A stretch of DNA of 34,202 nucleotides, taken from assembly GCA_947475205.1 (NCBI GenBank), contig CANJNG010000029.1:1-34202 (forward strand). Reading direction: 5' to 3'. This document shows, in pieces, positions 26,210 to 32,636 of the stretch (its first letter is position 1; each line of letters starts with the position of its first letter). The translations under genes and the position numbers were made by a program. Under the pieces are notes generated by a model that was not told the origin of the DNA, made no database searches, and worked only from the letters and a program-made list of their open reading frames with translations. This stretch comes from Bacteroidota bacterium (GTDB lineage: Bacteria > Bacteroidota > Bacteroidia > JAIBAJ01).

Positions 26210-26842
26210 ATGAATAGTTTGACTGAATATAGCCAGTGGTTCAACCCAGAGTTTCTGTTGCAATATGGCGGAATTTCACTGCTTATAGTTATTGTTTTTG
26301 CTGAAACAGGTCTTTTCTTCTGTTTTTTCTTCCCCGGCGATAGCCTTTTGTTTACAGCAGGACTACTCTGCAATACGCAGTATCTCCCCTACTCTTTTCC
26401 AATCTTACTATTATCAGTTTTCTTGGCCGCTATTGCCGGAACCACAACCGGGTATTTCAGTGGCCTATATGCCGGAAAGTGGCTTCAACGCCAACCCGAT
26501 ACCTGGCTCTATAGACGGGAATATATTGAAATAGCCCGTGATTATTACACAAAATATGGAGGAGTTGCTTTTGTAATTGGACGGTTTCTACCCATCGTTC
26601 GCACCTTCATTCCTATTCTATGTGGAATTCTTAATGTGGAGTTCCGCAAGTTTATGTTTTGGAATATTATCGGTTGCCTGTGTTGGGTACCCGTAATGAT
26701 TTCAGCGGGACATTTCCTTGTGGCATTCTTTCCCGGAATAAAGGATCATTTAGGTTCGGTAGTGCTGTTTTTGGTGATAATTACAGCTATTCCTGTTACC
26801 ATTACCTTTATGAAAGAAAGGAAGAAAGGTGAAGGGAAATAA
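26210..26842 (+). CDS. DedA/SNARE-associated family membrane protein
   Basis: 210 aa. Hydrophobic throughout, with about five or six membrane segments. DedA signatures are FAETGLFFCFFFPGDSLLF (residues of about 30-48, re-entrant hairpin with conserved E and PGDS) and VIGRFLPIVRTFIPILCG (about 123-140, with the conserved R and P). It ends in a basic tail (MKERKKGEGK). DedA proteins move phospholipids or polyprenyl phosphates across the inner membrane in several bacteria (established for some members); which substrate is used here is unknown. Own promoter; no gene follows on plus, so it is monocistronic. Confidence 0.92.
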   Translation: MNSLTEYSQWFNPEFLLQYGGISLLIVIVFAETGLFFCFFFPGDSLLFTAGLLCNTQYLPYSFPILLLSVFLAAIAGTTTGYFSGLYAGKWLQRQPDTWLYRREYIEIARDYYTKYGGVAFVIGRFLPIVRTFIPILCGILNVEFRKFMFWNIIGCLCWVPVMISAGHFLVAFFPGIKDHLGSVVLFLVIITAIPVTITFMKERKKGEGK

Positions 26843-26900
26843 GGTATAGCAGAAAAGCCTGATTTGCCATCTTTCATAATTCAGTAACAGTGAAAGTTAT

Positions 26901-26976
26901 CGTTATTGCGAATGTACTCATGAAGCAATCTCTACCTGCATTTAAGGTAGAGATTGTTTCGGAGTACCTCCCAATG
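26901..26976. repeat. REP-like palindrome (CGTTATTGCGA...GAAGCAATCT type)
   Basis: The core is a perfect 12-bp stem CAATCTCTACCT/AGGTAGAGATTG (26926-26937 with 26945-26956) with a 7-base loop, flanked by weaker outer arms (CGTTATTGCGAATGTACTC ... GGAGTACCTCCCAATGA). It resembles the widespread CGTCATTGCGAGG...GAAGCAATCTC intergenic palindromes I know from many genomes. It may serve as the dedA terminator. It lies 58 bases after the dedA stop. Confidence 0.65.
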
Positions 26977-27066
26977 AACAGAAGGGATTAAGAAAGAAGT
27001 CAAATGCAGTTTTCGGTAAACAGAAAAGAAGGCACATTACATTTCAAAATTGCTTCATTTCGAAAA

Positions 27067-27104
27067 TTAACAAGTTCTTAACAAGCATTCACAAACCATT
27101 AACA
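27067..27104 (+). promoter_or_regulatory. Pho-box-like array of four hexamers
   Basis: TTAACA (27067), TTAACA (27078), TTCACA (27088) and TTAACA (27099) recur at 11, 10 and 11 bp, the spacing of one helical turn. This is the arrangement bound by PhoP/PhoB-type OmpR-family regulators (Bacillus consensus TTAACA with 5-bp gaps). The last hexamer ends 21 bases before a perfect -7 box, so the array covers the -33 region, as expected for an activator. Phosphate control is inference. Confidence 0.55.
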
Positions 27105-27125
27105 CCGAGGCTTAATTAGTCGCCA

Positions 27126-27133
27126 TACCTTTG
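27126..27133 (+). promoter_or_regulatory. -7 promoter box in the dedA-cysC gap
   Basis: TACCTTTG is a perfect TAnnTTTG box on plus, with no protein gene downstream on that strand before a strong terminator at 27200-27233. Confidence 0.55.
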
Positions 27134-27138
27134 GTCAA

Positions 27139-27233
27139 GTTTTCTGATTAGGGGTGTTTTCAGAAGATTGGTTTAATGTTTTATGGGTTTATCTGTTTAC
27201 CTCCCGGTGCTGAAAAGTCCGGGAGGTTTTTTT
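27139..27233 (+). ncRNA. Candidate regulated small RNA (about 90-95 nt)
   Basis: The transcript is defined only by its signals: a hexamer array and -7 box upstream, and a strong intrinsic terminator at its 3' end. Within it I see no convincing reading frame; the only ATG-led frames run through the terminator. The body before the terminator is U/G-rich (GTTTTCTGATTAGGGGTGTT, GATTGGTTTAATGTTTTATG). It is convergent with cysC, so it could also act antisense to an extended cysC 3' end. Alternative: the terminator only ends dedA read-through. Confidence 0.4.
27200..27233 (+). terminator. Strong Rho-independent terminator on plus
   Basis: Perfect 8-bp GC-rich stem CCTCCCGG/CCGGGAGG (27200-27207 with 27219-27226), 11-base loop, then seven T. 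The minus-strand side lacks a T tract, so it works for plus-strand transcription only, although no plus-strand protein gene ends within 350 bases. Confidence 0.88.
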
Positions 27234-27234
27234 A

Positions 27235-27753
27235 TTACTTTAACTGCCTTAGAACTTCAGTAACACATTCCTCAACGCTATTTTCATTCGTTTTTAAATG
27301 TATAGCCGGTGAGTTAGGGATTTCAAAATCCTGACCCAAACCGGTGAAATTGTTTGACTTTTCTGCCAAGGCTTTTTTGTACATTCCTTTCGGGTCGCGG
27401 GTAATGCAAACTTCAATAGGCGAATCAACAAACACTAAAACAAACCGTTCTTCACCGATTATGGTTTGGGCCTTTGCTCGGATTGCCTCAGTGGGCGAAA
27501 CAAAGGAGTTAATCACCACCAAACCATTTTTAAGTAAAACGGAATTCAATTCAGCTACTCTACGAATGTTCTCTTCCCGATCGGCAAGAGAGAATCCTAA
27601 ATCGGAACAGATGCCTTTCCTTACTTCATCGCCATCTAAAATGATGGAGGTAATTCCTTCTTGTTGAAGCGATGCTTTTAAGGCATTGGCCAAGGTTGTT
27701 TTTCCCGAACCGGGAAGACCCGTAAACCAAATGGAAATGGGGGTAGCCTTCAC
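27235..27753 (-). CDS. cysC: Adenylylsulfate kinase
   Basis: 172 aa from GTG 27753. Walker A GLPGSGKTT (12-20), the APS-kinase motif LDGDEVRKGICSDLGFS followed by REENIRRVAE, NSFVSPTEAIRAKAQ, VDSPIEVCITRDPKGMYKKA and NNFTGLGQDFEIPNSPAI. It phosphorylates APS to PAPS in the cytoplasm. The usual partners cysD/cysN are not in the window. PAPS may feed sulfate assimilation or sulfotransfer. The stop codon TAA of a tiny upstream frame directly abuts the GTG. Probably transcribed with thiL, whose stop lies 126 bases upstream. Confidence 0.93.
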   Translation of the reverse strand: MKATPISIWFTGLPGSGKTTLANALKASLQQEGITSIILDGDEVRKGICSDLGFSLADREENIRRVAELNSVLLKNGLVVINSFVSPTEAIRAKAQTIIGEERFVLVFVDSPIEVCITRDPKGMYKKALAEKSNNFTGLGQDFEIPNSPAIHLKTNENSVEECVTEVLRQLK

Positions 27754-27870
27754 TTATCGTTTCAATTTGGAATTTTGTTTTAAAACCCCCTCCAACTCCC
27801 CCTTTAAAAGGGGGAGAGCTGCATCAACCATCTTCATCCGGTTTACTGCAAAACTCAAGCAGTTAATCAT
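27754..27870 (-). CDS. Possible 38-residue small ORF between thiL and cysC
   Basis: ATG 27870, TAA immediately before the cysC GTG. The peptide starts MINCLSFAVNRMKMVDAALP and its second half (LPLLKGELEGV) is the translation of a CCCCCTTTAAAAGGGGGAG palindromic repeat, a pattern that often produces spurious peptides. Tight abutment to cysC could mean translational coupling, but I would not call it a real gene without expression data. Confidence 0.2.
   Translation of the reverse strand: MINCLSFAVNRMKMVDAALPLLKGELEGVLKQNSKLKR
27796..27816. repeat. CTCCCCCTT/AAGGGGGAG palindrome
   Basis: 9-bp perfect arms around a 3-base TAA centre, preceded by CCCCCTCCAA. It looks like a dispersed intergenic palindrome of the kind common in Bacteroidota. 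It sits between thiL and cysC on the transcript and could tune cysC expression or mRNA stability. Confidence 0.6.
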
Positions 27871-27879
27871 CAAGGCAAA

Positions 27880-28920
27880 CTAATTCATCAAAGCATTCCA
27901 ACCCTGAGCCTTTAAATCAACGGCGTGACCGCCACGGCTCACCATCATTTTTCCGCTGCTTTCGTCGGTGATATGCCCAATTATGTGGATTTCTTCTTTG
28001 CCTTTAATCTTATCGAAATCGGTTTGGGATATAGTGAACAGCAATTCATAATCTTCCCCACCGTTTAAGGCCATGGTAGTAGGGTCAATATTGAGTTCGG
28101 TACCGATATCGTAGGTTAATGGGTCAATAGGGAGTTTGTCTTCATAAACCGCCACGCCCACCTTTGACTGTTTGCATAAGTGCAGAAGTTCAGAGGATAG
28201 CCCGTCGCTGATATCAATCATGGAAGTGGGAATGACCTTCATCTTGGCAAAAAGAGCAATAATGTCCTGCCGGGCTTCGGGCTTTAGCTGACGTTCCAAA
28301 ACATAATCCTTTCCTTCTAAATCGGGCTGAACGTTTGGATTTTCAAGGAAGATTTGTTTCTCCCGTGCTAAAATTTGCAATCCTGCATAAGCAGCTCCTA
28401 AGTCACCACTTACACATACCAAGTCGTTTACTTTTGCTCCGCTACGGTAAGCAATTTTGCTTTCTTCAGCTTCGCCAATGGCTGTTCCGCTGATGATTAA
28501 TCCAGACTGGCTCGAAGTGGTATCACCACCCACAAAGTCCACTTTATACTTATTGCAGGCCATAATCATTCCGGCATACAGTTCTTCCACAGCCTCTAAG
28601 GGAAAACGACTCGAAAGAGCAATGCCGCATAAAAACTGCTTTGGTGTTCCGTTCATGGCATAGATGTCGCTTATGTTTACCACCACAGCCTTGTAGCCGA
28701 GGTGTTTCAAGGGCATATAGGCCAAATCAAAATGCACGCCTTCCACCAGCATATCGGTAGAAACAAGGGTTTTGAGTTTAGTGGAAATCACCGCAGCATC
28801 ATCGCCAACACCTTTCAGGGTTTCGGGATTATGAATTTCGATGTGTTCGGTGAGGTGATCTATAAGGCCGAACTCGCCAATTTGACTGAGTTCAACGCGG
28901 CCTTCTTTGTTTTCAAACAT
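27880..28920 (-). CDS. thiL: Thiamine-monophosphate kinase
   Basis: 346 aa, normal length. N-terminal GEFGLIDHL, then GVGDDAAVI (nucleotide/Mg site), STDMLVEGVHFDLAYMPLKH, GYKAVVVNISDIYAMNG, FVGGDTTSS, VSGDLGAAYAGLQIL, SMIDISDGLSSEL and LNGGEDYELLF: the full ThiL set of Asp-rich metal motifs. It phosphorylates thiamine monophosphate to thiamine diphosphate, the last step of cofactor synthesis. Perfect -7 box upstream. No other thi gene is seen and no TPP riboswitch is apparent in its 121-base upstream gap. Confidence 0.96.
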   Translation of the reverse strand: MFENKEGRVELSQIGEFGLIDHLTEHIEIHNPETLKGVGDDAAVISTKLKTLVSTDMLVEGVHFDLAYMPLKHLGYKAVVVNISDIYAMNGTPKQFLCGIALSSRFPLEAVEELYAGMIMACNKYKVDFVGGDTTSSQSGLIISGTAIGEAEESKIAYRSGAKVNDLVCVSGDLGAAYAGLQILAREKQIFLENPNVQPDLEGKDYVLERQLKPEARQDIIALFAKMKVIPTSMIDISDGLSSELLHLCKQSKVGVAVYEDKLPIDPLTYDIGTELNIDPTTMALNGGEDYELLFTISQTDFDKIKGKEEIHIIGHITDESSGKMMVSRGGHAVDLKAQGWNALMN

Positions 28921-28937
28921 AATTATTTTTTGCGGTG

Positions 28938-28945
28938 CAAAGGTA
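28938..28945 (-). promoter_or_regulatory. -7 promoter box of thiL
   Basis: TACCTTTG on minus, 17 bases before the ATG at 28920; a perfect TAnnTTTG match. Confidence 0.6.
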
Positions 28946-28973
28946 ATCTACCGAATACACCGGGCACATAATA

Positions 28974-29014
28974 AAGGCTACAAAGAAAACTGTATCGGTT
29001 TTCTTTGTAGCCTT
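28974..29014 (-). terminator. Terminator of the beta-helix lipoprotein gene
   Basis: Perfect 17-bp stem AAGGCTACAAAGAAAAC/GTTTTCTTTGTAGCCTT with a 7-base loop. On minus it is followed by TATTATG, a weak T tract. It starts 27 bases after the stop at 29042. Confidence 0.75.
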
Positions 29015-29041
29015 AGCTTATTCCTAAAGAAAGTGTAGAAC

Positions 29042-30259
29042 CTACTGTATACTCGGCTTCACCACTGCTTCCAGAGAGCAATCGTAAGGTTTTGCATCGG
29101 TGGTAACGTTTTTAAAGCCGTTTGGCCCATCCACATTGGCAAATTTGGCATCGCCATTGTTTCTTATGCAGATACGGTTTTCGGGAGCAACGCCATTTTT
29201 AGCATCTACCACAGCAGGGTCGTAAAAACCATCGAATATAATATCCGGGATATTGGTACCGAAAACCCCGGCAAGCATTTTCCCAATCATGCGTGAGGTG
29301 TCGGGCATTGCAGTTTTACGAAGTATTTCGTTATCGTGGATGCTAATGGAGTAGCTATAGGGGTTATAAAGCGTATCGTTGTAGTCTTTGCCCGAGGTTA
29401 AAAAGGAAGCAATGCAAATTCCAAGTGTTTTGTTGTTGTGTACTTTATTTCCGGATAATTCAACATTGTTGTAGGCCATCACCAGCATTCCCATTCCGGC
29501 AGGAACAAGGGCTACGGTGTTTCCGGGAGCACCAAAGTTTGCCAAATTGTTATCGTGCACGTTATTGTTATACACCTTCACATCGCGACCGTTTTTAACA
29601 GGCACTTCGGGCATATCGAAAACCAAAATTCCGCCCGTGTTTTCATAGGTTTCGTTCTCATAAACCTCGGCACCCGTGGTGTTTTCGATTTCTATCCCGG
29701 CCACATTATGGTGAACTTTGTTCTTACGAACAATCACATTTTTAGATTGTCCCACATATACTCCGGCATCCGAAGCACCATATACTTCGCAGTTTTCTAT
29801 CAACACGCCATCGCAGGTAACGGGGTAAAGCCCATAAGCCCCGTTGGTGCTTTTCGGCCCTTCAGTCCATGCAACACGCATATTGCGGAAGGTAATATTT
29901 TTTGAATCCTGAACTTTTACCGCATCGCCTTTAGCATCCTCCAAGGCAAAACCTTCGAGGGTGCAACCGTTTGCTTTTACGCCCAAGCCCTGAGCTCCTT
30001 CGGTTTGGTTTTTAAAGCTGAAAATTGTTTTATCGGGACCTTTTCCTTTTAGCGTTACATTTTCAACGCCTTCGAGCGATAAACCTTTGGTAAAGCTGAA
30101 TTTCCCTTCGGGCAAATCAATGGTTTCGCCGGGTTTGGCATTGATGAGCTTTTCTTGAATTTCTTTTAATACAGCATCGTCGTTTTTGGTTCCGCCGCCG
30201 CAGGATGCCAATTGAAAAGTTAATGCTATAGAAGCCGATAGATAGAGAAGTTTTTTCAT
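29042..30259 (-). CDS. Parallel beta-helix lipoprotein (TIGR03805-like)
   Basis: 405 aa. Lipoprotein signal with lipobox QLASC (Cys20). After NAKPGETIDLPEGKFSF the protein is a right-handed parallel beta-helix with many PbH1-type rungs (LEGVENVTLKGKG, CTLEGFALEDAKGDAVKVQD, NITFRNMRV, VLIENCEVYGASDAGVYVGQ, NVIVRKNKVHHNVAGIEIEN, GGILVFDMPEVPV, VYNNNVHDNN, VELSGNKVHNNKTLGI). The motifs agree with the family I know as TIGR03805, which usually occurs as a pair with an SO_2930-type diheme cytochrome lipoprotein. That partner is absent here (neighbours are thiL and a small lipoprotein). Likely located in the outer membrane or periplasm; function unknown. A -7 box lies at 30291-30298. Confidence 0.88.
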   Translation of the reverse strand: MKKLLYLSASIALTFQLASCGGGTKNDDAVLKEIQEKLINAKPGETIDLPEGKFSFTKGLSLEGVENVTLKGKGPDKTIFSFKNQTEGAQGLGVKANGCTLEGFALEDAKGDAVKVQDSKNITFRNMRVAWTEGPKSTNGAYGLYPVTCDGVLIENCEVYGASDAGVYVGQSKNVIVRKNKVHHNVAGIEIENTTGAEVYENETYENTGGILVFDMPEVPVKNGRDVKVYNNNVHDNNLANFGAPGNTVALVPAGMGMLVMAYNNVELSGNKVHNNKTLGICIASFLTSGKDYNDTLYNPYSYSISIHDNEILRKTAMPDTSRMIGKMLAGVFGTNIPDIIFDGFYDPAVVDAKNGVAPENRICIRNNGDAKFANVDGPNGFKNVTTDAKPYDCSLEAVVKPSIQ

Positions 30260-30290
30260 TTTCGGAAAATGGGTTTAAGGTTTAAGAGGC

Positions 30291-30298
30291 CGAAAATA
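30291..30298 (-). promoter_or_regulatory. -7 promoter box of the beta-helix gene
   Basis: TATTTTCG on minus (TAnnTTYG), 31 bases before the ATG at 30259. Confidence 0.45.
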
Positions 30299-30358
30299 AG
30301 GAAAATTTTGATGAAGGGAAAAATACTTGATTTGTTATAAAGGGTAGCCTGCAAGGGT

Positions 30359-30541
30359 TTATTCTCTAATTATTACCCTACTCACACTACTCTTCTCATT
30401 CCTCACCCTAACATTATAAACTCCCACCGGAGCATTACCTATATTAATAGTATGCTTGGTGGCATTGGTAACGGTGGAAGTATACACCACTTGGCCTAGG
30501 GTGTTGAACACCTCTACTTGGTAAGTGGCGGTGGTGGGAAG
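30359..30541 (-). pseudogene. Orphan T9SS C-terminal sorting-domain fragment
   Basis: On minus the translation LPTTATYQVEVFNTLGQVVY, then TSTVTNATKHTINIGNAPVG and VYNVRVRNEKSS ending RVIIRE-stop, is the last 60 or so residues of a T9SS type A sorting domain. It is nearly identical in DNA and protein to the ends of the two genes at 31154 and 32637. Upstream it breaks off after a few residues into an in-frame TAA, without start, signal peptide or the usual LYPNP motif. It is therefore a remnant of a third family member. The final residues (SRVIIRE in place of NQIVIIN) have drifted. The 30260-30594 gap holds only this and the beta-helix promoter. Confidence 0.85.
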
Positions 30542-30594
30542 GATGATAAAATAGGTGTTTTATTACCAGTTATCTTTAGGTTCTTGAAAGTAGT

Positions 30595-31068
30595 TTATTT
30601 TACAATTAACTCCATGCGGCTACCTTCTACGTTTTTGTCGTTGAGCGTAGCGTCAATATTCATAATAGCAAATTTGTCGCCCGTTTTCAGCTTGGCCAAA
30701 AGGTTTGCTTGTTCGTCATTTAGCTTGTTGGATTCGCTATAGGTGGCATAATTGTTCCCGCCTTGATATATCCCAATGTTAAAGGAATTTATCTTAACAT
30801 TCTTTGCCACCGGGCTTAGCATAATGCCCGCTTTAAGGTCTGTGATAGAAACTTTGTCGTGGTTTTTGTATTTGCCCAGCATACACACATAGCCTTCCTT
30901 TTCTACTGCTTTTTGCATCATGTTATCCGGGTTGGCAGGGTCTGACACGAATACGGTATCTTTAAACATGGCCTTTTCGGAAAGTTTGGTGGTTTGGGCA
31001 TTGCAACTTACTATAGATAATGTAAAGCTGACAAGGGAAAGAGAGAGGAGGATGATTTGTTTGTTCAT
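30595..31068 (-). CDS. Small lipoprotein with a GldM C-terminal-like domain
   Basis: 157 aa. N-terminal signal (IILLSLSLVSFTLSIVSC) with a possible lipobox IVSC (Cys22), or cleavage after CNAQ. The rest resembles the C-terminal domain of the gliding/T9SS protein GldM: GYVCMLGKYKNHDKVSITDL, VKINSFNIGIYQGGNNYATY, ESNKLNDEQANLLAKLKTGD, KFAIMNIDATLND. The NKL...A.L..LK.GD.F.I..I pattern is the clearest match. This is a remote pattern match from memory. It lies beside T9SS cargo genes, which fits a periplasmic part related to that system, but direct function is unknown. Confidence 0.6.
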   Translation of the reverse strand: MNKQIILLSLSLVSFTLSIVSCNAQTTKLSEKAMFKDTVFVSDPANPDNMMQKAVEKEGYVCMLGKYKNHDKVSITDLKAGIMLSPVAKNVKINSFNIGIYQGGNNYATYSESNKLNDEQANLLAKLKTGDKFAIMNIDATLNDKNVEGSRMELIVK

Positions 31069-31104
31069 TTTGTTTTTGATTTATTGATTTGGTTTGGTTT
31101 TATT

Positions 31105-31150
31105 AATCCTCGGCTGAGCGTAGCGAGGAAGCTACGCTCAGCCGAGGATT
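31105..31150. repeat. Long perfect hairpin after the 31154 gene
   Basis: 20-bp perfect stem AATCCTCGGCTGAGCGTAGC/GCTACGCTCAGCCGAGGATT around GAGGAA. It starts four bases from the stop of the T9SS cargo gene and probably ends its transcript, although the following T tract is poor. A homologue sits at 32588-32630. Confidence 0.88.
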
Positions 31151-31153
31151 TAT

Positions 31154-32548
31154 TTAATTCATAATTACTATTTGATTCATACTACTCTTCTCATTCCTCA
31201 CTCTTACATTATAAACACCCACGAAAGCATTACCTATATGAATAGTATGCTTGGTGGCATTGGTAACAGAGGAACTATACACCACTTGACCTAGGGTATT
31301 GAATACCTCTACTTGGTAGGTGCCGGTAGTAGGAAGCTCGAGGGTGAATTGGCCGGTGGAGGGGTTGGGGTATAATGATATATTAGGTGTTGCGGCAGGG
31401 TTGATGCCTACAGTACCACAAGTATAATAATAGCTTTCGCTATGACTATTAGAAGTTGAAAGCACACCATTTAAATAGTAATTATCTGCATAGTAAGTTG
31501 TATTTCCATTTTGGTTATAGCTATAAATAAATTCATCGCCTTGGTTTATCCATGCTGAGGAATTTGTGTCCCATTTTTGATAATTTTGGGTAAGGAGACT
31601 ATCGTTTGCATCATAGGTGTATACGATTCGGGAAATAGTATCGCAAGTGATTCCATCAGAGAATGTAATTATTTTTTCTAATAGTTTACCGTTAGCATTA
31701 TTGATGTATGAGTCTGGACAGTTGTCGCTTACCCAAGTGGAATCGTTCCACCATTCTTTGTTATCGGTAATTAGGTATCCATTGGTATCATACACAAAAT
31801 TGCTTTTAGCATAGCCGTAGTTAACGATTTCCCATAGACCCGTACCACCGTATAAATCAAGATCGCTATGGATGGCTGTTAGCTTTTGACCGATACTATC
31901 GTAGGTGTAATCCTGTTTATCGCCTAAATCCCAGTCGTCGCCATAGGAGGAAGAGTAATGAATTTCAACGATGATTTGCCCCAAGCTATCATAAGTATAT
32001 TCATCGCGGGTGTCGAAATCATTACCACCATTGGGGATTACAAAATGAGTTTGGGTGAGTATTTGGTTTGCTGCATTGTATGTAGTTTCTGTCCGCCAAG
32101 ATTGTTCGAGGCCGCCCCCAAAGTCTTGTAGCTCTATAGATTCTGTTTGATTGCCATTAGCATCATAAGTGTTTAATGTTTGGCCGGTAATGTTATTATC
32201 GACATCAGTATAGGTAACCATAGTGGGTTTGCCATTTGCATCGTACGTTATGGTAGAGGTTGCAAAAAACGTGTAGGTACCGGCAGTTGAGTTGAAGAAA
32301 TATATAGCGGTTTCTGATAGTTGCCCATTAGCATTATAGGTATAATATACTTTTCGGCCTTGGGTAGAAATTGAACTGTCCATTTGGCACACGGTGGCGG
32401 AAACAGCGAAGGTGGGAAGGGGGAAGCGGGTGCTTGTTTGTTTCCCTCTTAAAGGTTTGGGATAATTGGAGTGGTCTGAGTTTACTTGGGCTAAGGAAAT
32501 GCTGCAAACCAAGCTTAGGTTTGCAAGAAGGAGTATGGATTGTTTCAT
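31154..32548 (-). CDS. T9SS-secreted YD-like repeat protein
   Basis: 464 aa from ATG 32548 (MKQSILLLANLSLVCSISLA-Q, signal peptide); the frame opens 12 codons earlier but that start spoils the signal. The middle carries irregular YD-like repeats (YTYNANGQLSETAIYFF, TYDANGKPTMVTY, TYDANGNQTESI, YTYDSLGQIIVEIHY, YTYDSIGQKLTAIH, YTYDANDSLLTQNYQKW), related to RHS/YD-type beta-strand repeats. The last 80 residues or so are a T9SS type A sorting domain (LYPNPSTGQFTLELPTTGTY, VEVFNTLGQVVYSS, GVYNVRVRNEK). Export to the cell surface or medium is expected. It is a paralogue of the next gene upstream, with an almost shared sorting domain. Confidence 0.88.
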   Translation of the reverse strand: MKQSILLLANLSLVCSISLAQVNSDHSNYPKPLRGKQTSTRFPLPTFAVSATVCQMDSSISTQGRKVYYTYNANGQLSETAIYFFNSTAGTYTFFATSTITYDANGKPTMVTYTDVDNNITGQTLNTYDANGNQTESIELQDFGGGLEQSWRTETTYNAANQILTQTHFVIPNGGNDFDTRDEYTYDSLGQIIVEIHYSSSYGDDWDLGDKQDYTYDSIGQKLTAIHSDLDLYGGTGLWEIVNYGYAKSNFVYDTNGYLITDNKEWWNDSTWVSDNCPDSYINNANGKLLEKIITFSDGITCDTISRIVYTYDANDSLLTQNYQKWDTNSSAWINQGDEFIYSYNQNGNTTYYADNYYLNGVLSTSNSHSESYYYTCGTVGINPAATPNISLYPNPSTGQFTLELPTTGTYQVEVFNTLGQVVYSSSVTNATKHTIHIGNAFVGVYNVRVRNEKSSMNQIVIMN

Positions 32549-32587
32549 TGTTAGTTGATTTTTGTTTTTGTTGATAATGGCCAAAGG

Positions 32588-32630
32588 CCTCGGATACTGA
32601 GCGTAGCGAGGACGCTACGCTCAGCCGAGG
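32588..32630. repeat. Hairpin after the 32637 gene, homologous to that at 31105
   Basis: Inner stem CTGAGCGTAGCG/CGCTACGCTCAG with an AGGA loop, outer stem CCTCGG/CCGAGG with a 3-base bulge. It starts seven bases from the cargo gene's stop. The shared core CTGAGCGTAGCGAGGA shows common origin with the other hairpin. Confidence 0.85.
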
Positions 32631-32636
32631 ATTTAT

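Noticed and set aside
26891-26994. Small plus-strand frame from GTG (MKVIVIANVLMKQS)
   Set aside because: It runs through a REP-like palindrome and has no homology I recognise.
30648-30660. GAGCGTAGCG string inside the GldM-C-like gene, matching the hairpin core
   Set aside because: It is only a short match within ordinary coding sequence, with no inverted partner.
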